Shown here: piece after piece, positions 1-9,955 of the stretch
Layout: each line of letters opens with the position of its first letter
Numbering within the stretch: the first letter of the stretch is position 1
From: Dryococelus australis
Taxonomy: Eukaryota > Arthropoda > Insecta > Phasmatodea > Phasmatidae
NCBI GenBank assembly: GCA_029891345.1
Contig: CM057009.1
Span: forward strand, 311,836,166 to 311,900,165
Length of the DNA: 64,000 nt
Reading direction: 5' to 3'
Notes under the pieces: generated by a model
What the model was told of the DNA's origin: nothing
Databases searched by the model: none
The model's input: only the letters and a program-made list of their open reading frames with translations
Translations under genes and position numbers: made by a program

Positions 1-799
1 ATATTTGAAAAATAATCTCTTTTCACAACAGACATTAACGTGTTGATTCACAGTCGTAGTAATTTTTAAAGAGATACTCAATTATTAATGGAGTAATTTG
101 TAAGTTTGTATTTCCTTGGAAACTCGTTTAAAGTATTTTGGTTTGTAATAAGAAAAAGTCGATGTCAGCTAGTCAGGCTCGCCACTAGACATTCCTTAGT
201 CTTGCTCTGTTGGGCAAGAGTCTGTTTACCTGAAGTTCTCCCAAACCATTTTCTCCTTCCGATAACTTGCCCTGCTCCACCATTGTGTGTTTCATGTTCA
301 GCTGGGCTTTCAAACTCCCCCTCATTCCATTACTTTCAGATCATTTACAAGATTTTCTGAAACACTCCCATTTCCCTACTTCTCTACTTTCAGAGTTCAT
401 TCATTTCTCGAAGACTTCCATTTTCATACTTGTTGGTTTTTCAAAGTTTGTAAAAAACAGTAATTATTACATCTCACCCACAAATACTCATCTCCAGTAA
501 TTCCAAAAATATATTAAAAATACGACAGAAGGAATTAAAACTATTAAATAACATCTCACGTCATTTCCTTCACCGTTTATTACATACCCCAATGTAAACA
601 TATTTAAAACAAACACATCAAACCAGTACATTAAAAAATAATTCAAACAGTTTCTTCACAACTGATCTTCTCAAATTTCAAACTCTTCCTTAAAAAGAAA
701 ATTAGTAAGTTAAAAGTCTTCTATAGAAAAAAAACCCTTCAATTGCTTTTACATTTCGGATTAAAAAATAATTGTCTCCTTTTTAGGGCGGGAGGACAA

Positions 800-1614
800 A
801 AAAAAGACAAAGATGTAACAGAGGTTTGAGAGGGAGAGGGGGTTCGATTGCAAAGAGGAGTGACAGGGCAGTAACAGATTGGTGGTGGAGATGATGTGAA
901 GACTGGTGGAGGTGGTGATTGTGCAGCATTAAAAAAATTTAAAATATTCGGCCAATACTGAAAATAACGAAGTTGATGTTTCTTTCTATAGCTCAGGTCT
1001 AACGCCTATCAACATTAGTTCATCTTCTTCTCAATATATCGGTAATCAGTTTTCGGAGGCCACAAATCAAGGACTTTAACATACCTTGAGGTGCTCGGTA
1101 AGGTCGGTAGATTTGTTGTCATCGGTGGTGGGGGGCCCATCATCTGAGACGTTGATGGTGCTGGAAGCGTCCTTGCTGCTGAGACCACTATCTAAGACTT
1201 TGAAGGAGTTGGAAACACTATCACTGTCGGAATTGTCATCTGAGGCATCATTTCCAGGAATAACATCATCGCTGACACGCCCAACATCTGAGATGTTAAC
1301 GTTGACGATGGTGGATACGACATCGCTGATGGAGCTGGAAGCAGTGACAGGATTGGCGGCGTTGACAGCATTGGTGCTGGAAGCACCATCGTTGTTGAAG
1401 TCGTCATCTGAGACGTTAATAGAGCTAAAGGTGCCATCGCAGGCCCCGGAAGCAGTGACAATCTTGATTGCGGTAAGACCTCCATCTCTTCCTCCAGCAA
1501 TGGAGTTGGTGATGCTCTATTAAGACAGTAGTCATTCCAGTCATACTTCATGAGCTCGCTCTCAAGAGCTTGAGTGGACATATCACTGCAATACTCATAG
1601 TAGAAATCCGACAT
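800..1614 (-). pseudogene. MSDFYYEY-family gene, copy A (unknown function, proline-rich C-terminus)
   Basis: Function is not recognised. The ATG at 1614 opens a 140-residue ORF starting MSDFYYEY, with the motif STQALESELMKYDW at residues 13-26. It then runs into a Pro/Ala/Leu/Ser/Met-rich low-complexity stretch built from repeated Gly/Thr/Ala-type codons and stops at 1192. Beyond the stop, in other frames, come a YVxVLDL block near 1080 and a proline-rich segment (SPPPxFTSSPPPICY) near 870-920. Both recur in copy B at 58.9-59.8 kb, so the ancestral protein was probably about 290 residues and this copy is broken. The start is chosen because the first 32 codons are the best conserved part between copies, and a TATA-like box lies 67 bp upstream. 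Confidence 0.55.
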
Positions 1615-1680
1615 TTTAAAAAGTCACACATTCAATGATTGCTGATGTCAAACAGTGGAGGGGTGTAAAGGTTGAACATC

Positions 1681-1688
1681 TATTTAAA
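1681..1688 (-). promoter_or_regulatory. TATA-like box for the MSDFYYEY gene, copy A
   Basis: On the minus strand this reads TTTAAATA, about 67 bp upstream of the ATG at 1614. In copy B the matching site reads TATAAATA at almost the same distance (68 bp), which supports a conserved core promoter. The copy A site is the weaker match. Confidence 0.45.
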
Positions 1689-2102
1689 AAAAAAAATTCA
1701 AACTCCCAGGTAAATGTGCAGGAAGCGAGACTTATCCCCTCTTAACATCAACCTCTCCTCCGAAATAGCTCCAATTGTTGTCGAAATACACACAACACCC
1801 TTATGACTTTCCTTTCCCAGCCTGCTGTAAAAAAAAACATCTCCTTATCCAGTGAAAATGAAATACTATCGAATTCACACTGTTAGCTAATAAACTAAAT
1901 GAATTAAATTTAAATGTTTTAACACACATAACAAACTGAAACAGTAGAAAATTAGGACTTTATACAACGAATGAATAACATTGGCCTGGCTTATATTGCG
2001 ATGTCCAGAGCAAGACAGTCATACCAGTTTTTTGTTAGGGCAGGTCTAAGTGATGGGAAGGACGGGACAGGACTTGTGATCAGTGATTGCCATTGTCAGG
2101 GC

Positions 2103-2110
2103 TACAAAAG
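2103..2110 (+). promoter_or_regulatory. Degenerate plus-strand TATA-like box, copy A
   Basis: This reads TACAAAAG, at the position where copy B has a perfect TATAAAAG (60338-60345). It points away from the minus-strand TATA box about 420 bp to the left, so the ancestral segment may have had a divergent promoter. It appears damaged in this copy. Confidence 0.3.
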
Positions 2111-2396
2111 GTTTTTATATGCTCTGTCCAGCGCAGCAGGAAAGAGAGTAGCGACTTGGGGTACAAGACTGTGTCTCGAAGCGGACAAAAAATTTACAAG
2201 CTGGGCCAGAAATTTCGCTGGAGAGCTGGGCAATACTTTCAGCAAACAAAAATTTAATTTGACACAACGCTTCCCTCACCCCGCTGTTCATCATCATCTC
2301 GCCTCTTTCACGTAATGTTTCCCTCCCCATATTACCTAAGAAGCCATGTTTCATGCAGCTCTTTCAGCCTTGCTTCTCCACAAACATCCCAGCTCG

Positions 2397-2780
2397 CATA
2401 TTTATAGTAAAAACATAAACAGAAATTACCAAGATTGATAGTATTTGATAATTGTTCCATTTTGTAATTGTATTTTAATTGTGCGTTTTTCAAATAATTA
2501 CATATTTTAATTGGAGGATGCAAATCACCAAAACTTATATTTTATGTTTTTAATTAATGCAACCCGATGCGTTCCTTCATTATGTTTCGAATCTAAATTA
2601 CTAATCATACATTCACGAAGGTTTGGTTTTTTTGGTAATTTGTCTCTCATATACACCCCTCAGAAATTGGGAACATTCAGTTTCTTTACAAATACATTTA
2701 TGTCTTTGTTTGATTATTGCACATTTTTTTAAGACAATTAGGACTTTCTGTGATTTTTTCCACGTTTGGAGTTTTCTTAT
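2397..2780. other. AT-rich spacer without recognised features
   Basis: This lies between copy A and the first Polinton remnant. Only short AT-rich ORFs are present, with no motif I recognise. Confidence 0.6.
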
Positions 2781-2789
2781 CCCTGAGAG

Positions 2790-3298
2790 AATTTATACAG
2801 TTTAATATAATTTCCTTTACCACTTGATTTACTTGATTTAGAAAGAGCTAAAACACCTCCCATTAAAGCTCAAAGAGCTGTTAAAGCAGGAAATATGAAT
2901 GGTAATATGCCACCTTTCTGGGTTTATTTGTTTTGTTTTGCATTTTATGCCCAGTCCTCTTTTTACTTTTGCATGCATAACTTTGTCAACAACCCAAGCG
3001 TCGAGCCTTTCACCTGTTGATGTAGACGGATTATTCCTTATATTTGCTGCTTTATCGGCTAAAATTGTATCCACTATATGTCTTTCTTTCAAATTGTTTG
3101 TTCGATCGTATACTCTGTCGTGTTCTTTACAAGCATTATCCAAAGCATTTATTCCTTGATCATTCCGTGCCAGCCATTTTGCAGCTTAGTTCCAGGTCCG
3201 CAATAATTGTATTTCAGTAAATGCAATTCAAATGGTAATTCGTTAATAAATGTATTCGATACTCCACATCCTTTTATGTTATATTTTGTATGGACCAT
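2790..3298 (-). pseudogene. Polinton 1 parvovirus-type phospholipase A2 protein with hydrophobic tail
   Basis: Read on minus from an ATG at 3298, the protein has a Ca2+-loop motif KYNYCGPGT near 3215-3190 and the catalytic-site motif CKEHDRVY near 3110-3131. These are the two signatures of the secreted-type PLA2 fold found in parvovirus VP1 and in some Polinton/adintovirus virion proteins, where it is thought to help membrane passage. A frameshift near 3177 separates the two motifs. Past the domain, near 2913-2857, comes a GG-ILPFIF-PALTAL hydrophobic stretch with one internal stop, resembling adenovirus pVI/pX-like membrane-active segments. Polinton 2 has the same pair in the same order. Broken and presumably inactive. 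Confidence 0.75.
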
Positions 3299-3434
3299 TG
3301 TTTTCAACAGAGCGCAAAACCTTTATATAGACTTACATTTATTGTTTTTTATGGCAGTTTGTTACATAATACTGTATTAATGAAAGTTATAAAACAAAAT
3401 GTTCATCTACCAGTTACTGTAAATACAAAATAAA

Positions 3435-3960
3435 ATGCAATTGAACAGAAACATGGTACTCTTTTACCACCAAATATACATAGTATAATAAGTGGTCCTT
3501 CTTCATGTGGATAAACGTGTGTTATTATGTCGATGTTGGAACATTCGAATGGACTTACGTTTGAAAATGTATTGCTGTTTTCTAAAACAATACAAGATAA
3601 ATATAAAAAATTTGCTACTATTTTGTTGTTAATTCAAGGAATGCAATATTTTCCTTTTACAAATAAAGAAGATACAGTGCTTCCGAATGAAGCATTACCC
3701 AATTTTGTCTTTATTTTTGACGAAGTTTGGTGCGAACCACAGGGTGAAATACAGCCACACTTTAGTTTTGGTAGATATTCAAATGTTGTTTGGTTTTATC
3801 TATTGCAATGTTATGCGCGTATTCCAAAACATGATTTGCATGATAATGCGAATATCTTAATTGTGTTTAAAATGGACAATATTAATCAACATATTTACAA
3901 TGATCACATTTTAAGCGATATGGCATTTACAACATTTAAAGATACGTGTTTTTACTCTTG
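3435..3960 (+). pseudogene. Polinton 1 FtsK/HerA-type genome-packaging ATPase
   Basis: In one frame the sequence gives LLPPNIHSIISGPSSCG, the Walker A region of Polinton/adintovirus packaging ATPases. It is followed directly by a stop codon at the position of the invariant P-loop lysine, near 3510. Beyond the stop the same frame is open for more than 145 codons. It contains a Walker B segment FVFIFDEV near 3700-3725 and family-typical C-terminal blocks (NINQHIYNDHI near 3880). The enzyme would drive DNA into the capsid. The single premature stop makes this a pseudogene, although the rest of the frame is well preserved. The lost-lysine position is directly visible; the family assignment rests on motif order. 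Confidence 0.75.
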
Positions 3961-3964
3961 AAAA

Positions 3965-4700
3965 AACAAGTATGGTATTCTGGTAATTATATCAATGCTT
4001 CACCCTATATAAAGACAGATATAGGTTTGGATTTTACAGTTTTTTACTTCCTGATGAAGAATAATGGGTATTTCAAAGTTCCGACATAGCGGTATCAAAC
4101 ACAATTATTACAATACCTCTTCAACAAGAAATCGCAATAGAAATTGTGATTTGAATTGACATATATTACACAATGTGGGTAGAGCTGTGAAAGATACCGA
4201 TGAGGTAAATAAATATTATGTGGAAGGCTTAAATGCTATTATGTTGAATGCATTTAAATCACAATCAAGCAATATACAAAATAAATTAATAAACATAATT
4301 GAAAGTATTACAAAAGTGTCTACTTATATTAGTAATATTTTGGAAATATTTGCAAATGTAATGGTTGCATTGTAAAATATAGAAACTAGAACAAATGAAT
4401 ATTTGGAACATTAAAAAATGTAATTAATGAAATGGTAAGCACTATGATCACAAAACAATTTAATACACAAATGGATGAAATGACACAATATATAAGTCTT
4501 GAATTGATCAATAAAACATCTGCTTTAGCTACGCAAATGGAATTCAAAAAGGAAATTGATGATTTTAATTCTTGAATAAACTATTTTCGTACCAATTTGA
4601 GTGTTAAAACTGTGAGTAAATTAAACACACTTTTGAGTAAAGTCGATAAGATTGAAAAAGCGCAAACTAAACAAACTAATACACCCATTAGATAATGTAA
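3965..4700 (+). pseudogene. Polinton 1 coiled-coil/fibre-like protein, broken
   Basis: Several short frames encode polar, heptad-like sequence: VKDTDEVNKYYVEGLNAIML at 4180-4240, then QFNTQMDEMTQYISLELINK near 4458-4515, and KLNTLLSKVDKIEKAQTK near 4618-4670. The run of Ile/Leu/Val at heptad spacing with many Asn, Lys and Glu suggests a coiled-coil virion fibre or scaffold. Polinton 2 has a counterpart with clearer repeats at 31.4-32.1 kb. There are stops at about 4374, 4576 and 4693. Specific function is not known. Confidence 0.45.
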
Positions 4701-4769
4701 ACAAAGAAAATGTATGACTCTGCTTCAGTATAACATTAAGACATATCTGCTGTAAAGGCGAAATATTTT

Positions 4770-5430
4770 CAAGCTAAAATGCTCGAATGGAACAGGATAT
4801 TTTGAATAAAGAAAATTAAAACCTGTTACAAGTAGAACAGAAACATTGCATTCCATGCTAAATATGTTAAAGAAACACAAGTGGAAATTAAATTGGAAGA
4901 ACCTATAAAGAAGAAAAAGCTGTCTCAATTAACAGGGCATTATTTAGCTATGAAACAAACTTCGCCTATGCACATCACAGTTTTTGATGTATATTGCTAT
5001 GGAAATTTATGGCTACTGGGAGATTTGGTAAGTAAGTTTTTGCATGAAAATAGAATTCAAGTAGGTGATTACATAACTGCTGTTAGTGAAGGATTGTTTG
5101 AATTAATATAGTAATTTTCTGAATGGTTATTCAGATAGAGATTTCGAGAAATTAAAGTATCTTGTTCTTCATACAAATGTAACTAAACATTTAGATGATG
5201 ATGAAAATCATCCGAAACTACATTTATTAAGTGATATTGTTGGAAGTGGAATATATGAAGATGAAATTGATAACAATTTTTCACCTGTATATTGGAACAA
5301 CCCTAATGAATTGGTCGACAGACTTCTCATCACTTCGAGGGAGTCTGAAAATAAGTCACATACAAACAAAATTGTTTCTATTACTGAAGAGTTGAAAGAA
5401 GATGGTTATATTACCAATGAAGTTCAGTAA
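4770..5430 (+). pseudogene. Polinton 1 conserved structural protein (NPNELVDRL family)
   Basis: The first open piece (4881-5111) includes KKKKLSQLTGHYLAMKQ, then SEGLFELI just before the stop. The next frame carries RDFEKLKYLVLHTN near 5140-5180 and SPVYWNNPNELVDRLLI near 5285-5330, followed by an EELKEDGYI block. I recall this combination (xxGLxELIF, then YWxxPNELVDRLxLL, then EELRExGxI) as typical of an uncharacterised protein found beside Polinton integrase genes in many animals. No enzymatic motif is visible. A stop and a shift near 5109-5120 break it. It ends where the integrase remnant begins, a spacing consistent with co-transcription. Confidence 0.6.
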
Positions 5431-6344
5431 GATTGCTCAAGAGCTTCACACCCCTGCAAGGATAAGATATCCCAAAATACCAGTTATTACTAAAGGTTTA
5501 AATGATCTTTTTCAAGCCAATTTGTGTGAAATGACCTTGCTTTCCAAATACAATAAGGGTACAAGTATATTTTAACCATAATAGATGTTTATTCAAATTA
5601 TGGTTGGGGTATGCATTTGAAAAATACGACTGGGAAACATGTTAGCGATGCAATGAAGATTGTTTTGAAAGAGAGAAAACTAAATTTGCTCCAAACCTAC
5701 AGAGGAACCAATTTTTTGCACCATTCTGGAAACTAATGACCGAATATGGTATCAATCACTATGCAAAGTATTAAGAGCTTAAAGCCAGTATTGTGGAACA
5801 ATACAACTAATCGATGAAGCAGTTAATATATAAACATTTCACATCGAAAGGGACTTACACATGGGTGGACGTTTTGCCTGAAATAGTTAAATTTTATAAT
5901 TCCAGATATCATATAACTATCAAGATGGCATCTGAAAAAGTTACGGACAATAGTTTGATGAAAACTGTGTATAATAATGTTAAAGTAACCGACAAGAGAA
6001 AACAAAAGTTTAAAGTGGGTAAGTATGTATGAGTGTCAAAAGAGAAAGGAATCTTGAAGAAAAAATTTATGGTGAATTGGTCGTACGAGATATTTAAAAT
6101 GATTTCAGTTAGAAGTTCATTTTCCAAAGTATAATATCTAGACACCTATGATGATCAGCCTATAAGAGATGGTTTTTACGAACATTAATTGCAAAAAGTC
6201 AGTTCTCCAAATGAATATTTGGTTGATAAAATCATTAAAAGGGAACATAATAGGTCATTGGTTCGATGGAAAGGTTTCTCACAAGCACATGACTCGTGGA
6301 TGAAGAATAAGGATCTTAAAATATTGAACTACAATGTTTTGTAA
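5425..6344 (+). pseudogene. Polinton 1 retrovirus-type integrase with C-terminal chromodomain
   Basis: The rve core can be followed in order: QANLCEM near 5512-5532, KYNKGTSIF near 5549-5575, QTYRGTNF near 5690-5712, and ELKASIVEQYN near 5777-5809. A long open stretch at 5814-6032 contains NSRYHITIKMASEKV. At 6195-6325 a chromodomain reads NEYLVDKIIKREHNRSLVRW and then KGF, HDSW. The first two catalytic aspartates (normally QADLVDM and QTDxGxEF) read Asn and Tyr here. Only the last glutamate (VEQYN) remains. Stops occur between blocks. The enzyme would insert the element DNA; this copy cannot. Confidence 0.85.
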
Positions 6345-8030
6345 AATTGTTTTTATACTAAATAAAAATATTTTTAATAATATTTGATCTGTTATTTAGT
6401 TAATAAACCTATCGATATTGATGGGGAATGGATGTACAATTGGTTTTCTACAATTATTGTGCAATCATACCTATTCTTCTGGTAGTAATCTATAATATTT
6501 AATTTATGATGTAATTCTTGTGTATTTGTGTAATGCTTTCCCGGTTTGTAAGGAGTGAAAGTACTTGTATTGTTATTTTTCTTCTTTATCTATTCTTAGT
6601 GGTTGTAAAATTGTTCTTCGCCTAAAATGTAAACATTTGATTTCCTGTCTAAATCGATTAAACATAATATTATTAAACATGAATTATATAATACATTTTT
6701 GTGTAATTACTTTTTTGTTTTATTTAGAATGTAGTAAGTAAGGTTTCTAAAGTAGAATTTCTTCCAGGTCGCATGCATTGGATTTATTATATACATAATT
6801 AATAATTGAATGTTTGATTTGTTGAAGTAGTTTAGAGCTGAAATCCTTTTTGGATAATTATTAGGTTTGATAAATTGAATTTTTTTTTATTATTAATTTA
6901 TGTTTGACCAGCTTTCTGCAGCAGGTTTTCGCATTAGGCGAGCGATAGAGACACCAGCATACTGAGTTTTCATGAATAATATCACGAAGTATGAGTGTAC
7001 AGTTTAATTATATAGTGAGTTTTAATAGAATATGCAGGGTTTGTGATTTGGTTTTAAAATTAATTTATTATGTAATAAATCAGTTCGTCCAGTTTAACCT
7101 GTATTTCTATGTGTGTTTTGAGAGCTGATGAGGGTGAAGCACATGTGACTTCGTGTATGTGTGTTAGTGTGGGAGGGGAATTTTGTCAGGGGTATCTAGA
7201 GTGCTGGTTTTGTAATTTTATGTTAGCTGGGTGTTTCGTTTATTTGATTTAGTTAAATTTGTTTATTAATCAGTTAGCTTTTGTTATGTTTGAAATAGAA
7301 TATATTTCGTTACGATATTAATATAATTTTTTTGTGTTTCATTTGCTAATCGCACAATTATAGTCGGTTTAATGAATACGTGTTTGGCTTTGTCGATTAC
7401 ATGGTTAAAGTTGATATCAGTTACATTTTAAATAGTTTCATTCCGTAATCGCATGATTAAAGTAATTTGTTTGGTAACCTAATTGATCGTGGTGTCCTAA
7501 AACATACCTGCATGCTCTCGCTTCATCTACACCTCCCTCGCCTAGTGGGCCAGGAGTCCGCCATCTGCATGTGTTCCACTCACAAACAAAAATGTAACTT
7601 ATACCACTCTTACACCAACATTAACGTCTATATAAATAATTACAACCCACTCCTCTGGTTAGTCGACTCCAGAAAATCACAAAGGACACATCGATACTGC
7701 TCCGCCATCATTTCAACACCAATAAAATAATATTTGAAAAAATTCAAAATAAACAATAAAAAAATTGATCAAAGGAATTTGATATCCAATCATTGCGCTA
7801 ATTAATTTGATTAATCAATCAGCAACTAATAAACTATTTGATTAATCAAATAATCGATTATCCACTCTATCCTCATGTTATTCTAATGAAGTGAGCTAAA
7901 AGTGGATCGTGCCTACTACTTACCGGAATGTTAATACCTAAAAATGACCGTGAAAAAAACCATTAGAACCATTGCCACTATTAAAGAAACATTTTTTTTA
8001 GAGAGAAATGGAGGAAATTAAAAAACAAAC
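6345..8030. other. AT-rich intergenic stretch
   Basis: No gene is recognised. GT-rich tracts occur near 7080-7200. Some less AT-rich sequence at 7490-7720 has an 87-residue ORF without known motifs. The region may contain the lost end of Polinton 1, but no terminal repeat was found. Confidence 0.5.
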
Positions 8031-8036
8031 AGCATG

Positions 8037-8226
8037 TAAATTTTATTATTCCCGGTATCACCGTGCAAGAAAACGATATTTTATCGAGATTAAATTCCAA
8101 ATTATCTCATTCATCTGTCTTTTATTTTTCACCAAGCACCTTATCTCGATTTCCTCTGTAATCGAGATAAAATATTTTAACTGCCAATTTTCGTTGGTAA
8201 AGTCAATTTATCGAGATAAAGTAGTA
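8037..8226. mobile_element. MITE-like palindromic element, copy 1
   Basis: This is about 190 bp and rich in the motif atcgagataaa or its complement (near 8083, 8143, 8162 and 8210). Its right end, ttcgttggtaaa, is the complement of the CCAACGAA end seen in the element at 9.04 kb. It has no coding capacity. Boundaries are approximate because no clear target duplication was found. Confidence 0.45.
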
Positions 8227-9039
8227 AAATATAACCATATACATTAGTGTATTCGCAAAGAAATTCGGAAATTAATAGAGAATTATTATTAGTAGATTAT
8301 TGTCATAACATTAAACACCAATAAACACAATATAATCTGGAAATGGTAGCAAATTTATTGCATGAGTATTCAGGGAAATGTCGATGTATGGAAATTATTT
8401 TGGGAAACCATAATTGCAGGGTTATCTGTTTTCTATATAAAACACTTTTATTAAATATTAATACATATTTAATATTGCCAGTTTCTTTCAGTTTAGGTTT
8501 ATTACCTGCATGTGATCCAATAAACAATAATGCACTTAATTTGAGGTTCTGAATTCAGACCTGTATGTAAAGCATAAATGTTCAGAAATTACAAAAAAAT
8601 AAAAAAAATCATGACCTACAAAACGAACAATAATTCGGCCGAAAAAATAACAGTAACTTATGGAACATGTATTTAAGCCTGTATTTTTTGATGATTATTT
8701 TCACCGAATGGCGTTTTATTCCAGCATGTTTGCCTGAATAAGTTTACTTTTTTTTAAAATAAATGCTCAGTTGTACTATTTTCCATTTATAAAAATATTT
8801 TGTATGGTATATATAATTTAAACTATCATAAATATTACATATTATGTTAATATAACATTTAAAAAAACCATTTTGCATATTTTAGATTATGCTGAAACTT
8901 CCCATTACTTCCTCTAACTAATACATGTTGCAATACATGTTGGTCTTGTTGATTATTTTCGTGAAAATACCATCTCGACTTCTTAAAACTATTCATTTAA
9001 TTAAGCGTAAAATACTAATCATCTTCTGTTGACTGAGCC
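8227..9039. other. AT-rich stretch without recognised features
   Basis: Two overlapping opposite-strand ORFs of about 70 codons near 8300-8550 show no motif and look like chance reading frames. Confidence 0.5.
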
Positions 9040-9222
9040 AACGAAGTTGAACATCGCGATAAAGTCAGAAAATCGCGATAATTTTATCTGGATATTCTTA
9101 ACGACGGATAATACGTGGTGAAACACACTCAACATTATCCAGATAAAATCGCAGTGAAACTTCTCTTCTGGGTAAAATTATCTCGATTTTCCGAAAATCT
9201 AATCTTCGTTGGTGAAACAGGT
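9040..9222. mobile_element. MITE-like palindromic element, copy 2
   Basis: The left end begins ccaacgaagttgaacatcg and the complement of the right end begins ccaacgaagattagatttt. Internal inverted blocks include aaatcgcgataattttat with its partner and tatccagataaaat with its complement. It is about 180 bp and non-coding. The shared CCAACGAA ends and atcgagata-type motifs tie it to copy 1 at 8.04 kb. Confidence 0.5.
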
Positions 9223-9645
9223 GCAGACCTCTCTCAGACACGTTGGGGAATTTTTTAAAATAAAACTTTTTCTGCTGGAGCTCTGCACACCGTTCGGCGG
9301 CCTACCCAGGCGGCCATGTTAAGAGCCGTCCAAACAATGGTATTCCATATCACCCACTGCCGACTTTTCGGTTACACTTTACTAAGCTCCGTAATGACTG
9401 AAAAGTGACAAACTTCGGTAAACATGCCGAAGAAAAGACCTATGAACTGGTAAACAACATTCGCTCACGCTGTCGTCTTGGCGTCCATTAATGAGTGACT
9501 GGAGAATGATTATATTTGTTACAATTTTATTTGTATATTGTACAGATGGGAATATTCAAGGTTACAGTTTAGGTAGTGCAACCGCAACCATAGTATAAAA
9601 ATGTGTCTGATAAGTGTTGCTGCTTTAATGTTAAATCTTGACTTC
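9223..9645. other. Stretch without recognised features
   Basis: Mixed-composition sequence. No ORF, repeat or RNA gene was identified. Confidence 0.45.
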
Positions 9646-9650
9646 ACGTA

Positions 9651-9955
9651 GGGGCCGCAGTGTTGTAGTAGTTCACACTACTCGCCTCCCATCTAGGCGG
9701 AACGGGTTCGATTCCCGGATTGTCGCAAGTGGGACTCATGTGTCACACATGCTACTGGTCAGTGCGTTTTCTCGGGTTTTCTCCCATCCCCCCACCCCCC
9801 CATTTCGGCGCTGCTCCACACTCATCTCGATTCACCCTCATCGGCTATCAAGTCTTCGATGTTGAGAGTTGTCCAAATCTCTCGACACCAGTCCACTCGA
9901 CTTTACTCTTATACAGAAATTTACCCTATCTCGTGCCCTTATTTTAGTTTCAAAG
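9651..9955 (+). mobile_element. tRNA-derived SINE
   Basis: The head resembles a tRNA gene: ggggccgcagtg, then an A-box-like tagtagttcaca, then a perfect B box GGTTCGATTCC at 9705-9715. The body, from cgggttttctc through catcggctatcaagtc to gtccaaatctctcgac, is shared in diverged form with 53.2-53.4 kb. It would be transcribed by RNA polymerase III and moved by a LINE partner. I see no clear poly-A or simple-repeat tail and no target duplication. The tRNA part does not fold into a full cloverleaf by eye, so this is not a functional tRNA gene. Confidence 0.7.

Larger units (their letters stand above)
1..2396. repeat. Copy A of a 2.3-kb dispersed segment (direct repeat of 58.3-60.6 kb)
   Basis: The whole stretch aligns in the same orientation with 58306-60640. 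Shared blocks include gatgtcagctagt near 163 and 58435, the MSDFYYEY start region near 1612 and 59819, and cgcttccctcaccccgctgt near 2268 against a close match near 60510. Similarity stops near 2396, just after the shared block containing cccagct. The left end lies at or before base 1. The copies differ by many substitutions and small indels, so the duplication is old or the copies are separate insertions of one family. I see no LTR-like TG..CA ends and no target duplication. Confidence 0.85.
2780..6344. mobile_element. Polinton/Maverick element 1, decayed and partial
   Basis: This 3.5-kb stretch keeps hallmark Polinton genes: a capsid-type phospholipase A2 protein on minus, then a packaging ATPase, coiled-coil structural proteins and a chromodomain integrase on plus. 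DNA polymerase B, the adenain-like protease and major capsid genes are not visible here. No terminal inverted repeat or 6-bp target duplication could be identified, so the limits are those of the recognisable genes. Every gene carries stops or frameshifts. Confidence 0.8.

Noticed and set aside
1086-1523. 145-codon plus-strand ORF opposite the MSDFYYEY gene
   Set aside because: It is the mirror of the low-complexity repeat codons; the other strand has the conserved start and TATA box.
9651-9735. Functional tRNA gene
   Set aside because: It has a B box but no convincing cloverleaf or anticodon arm, and the sequence continues into a SINE body.
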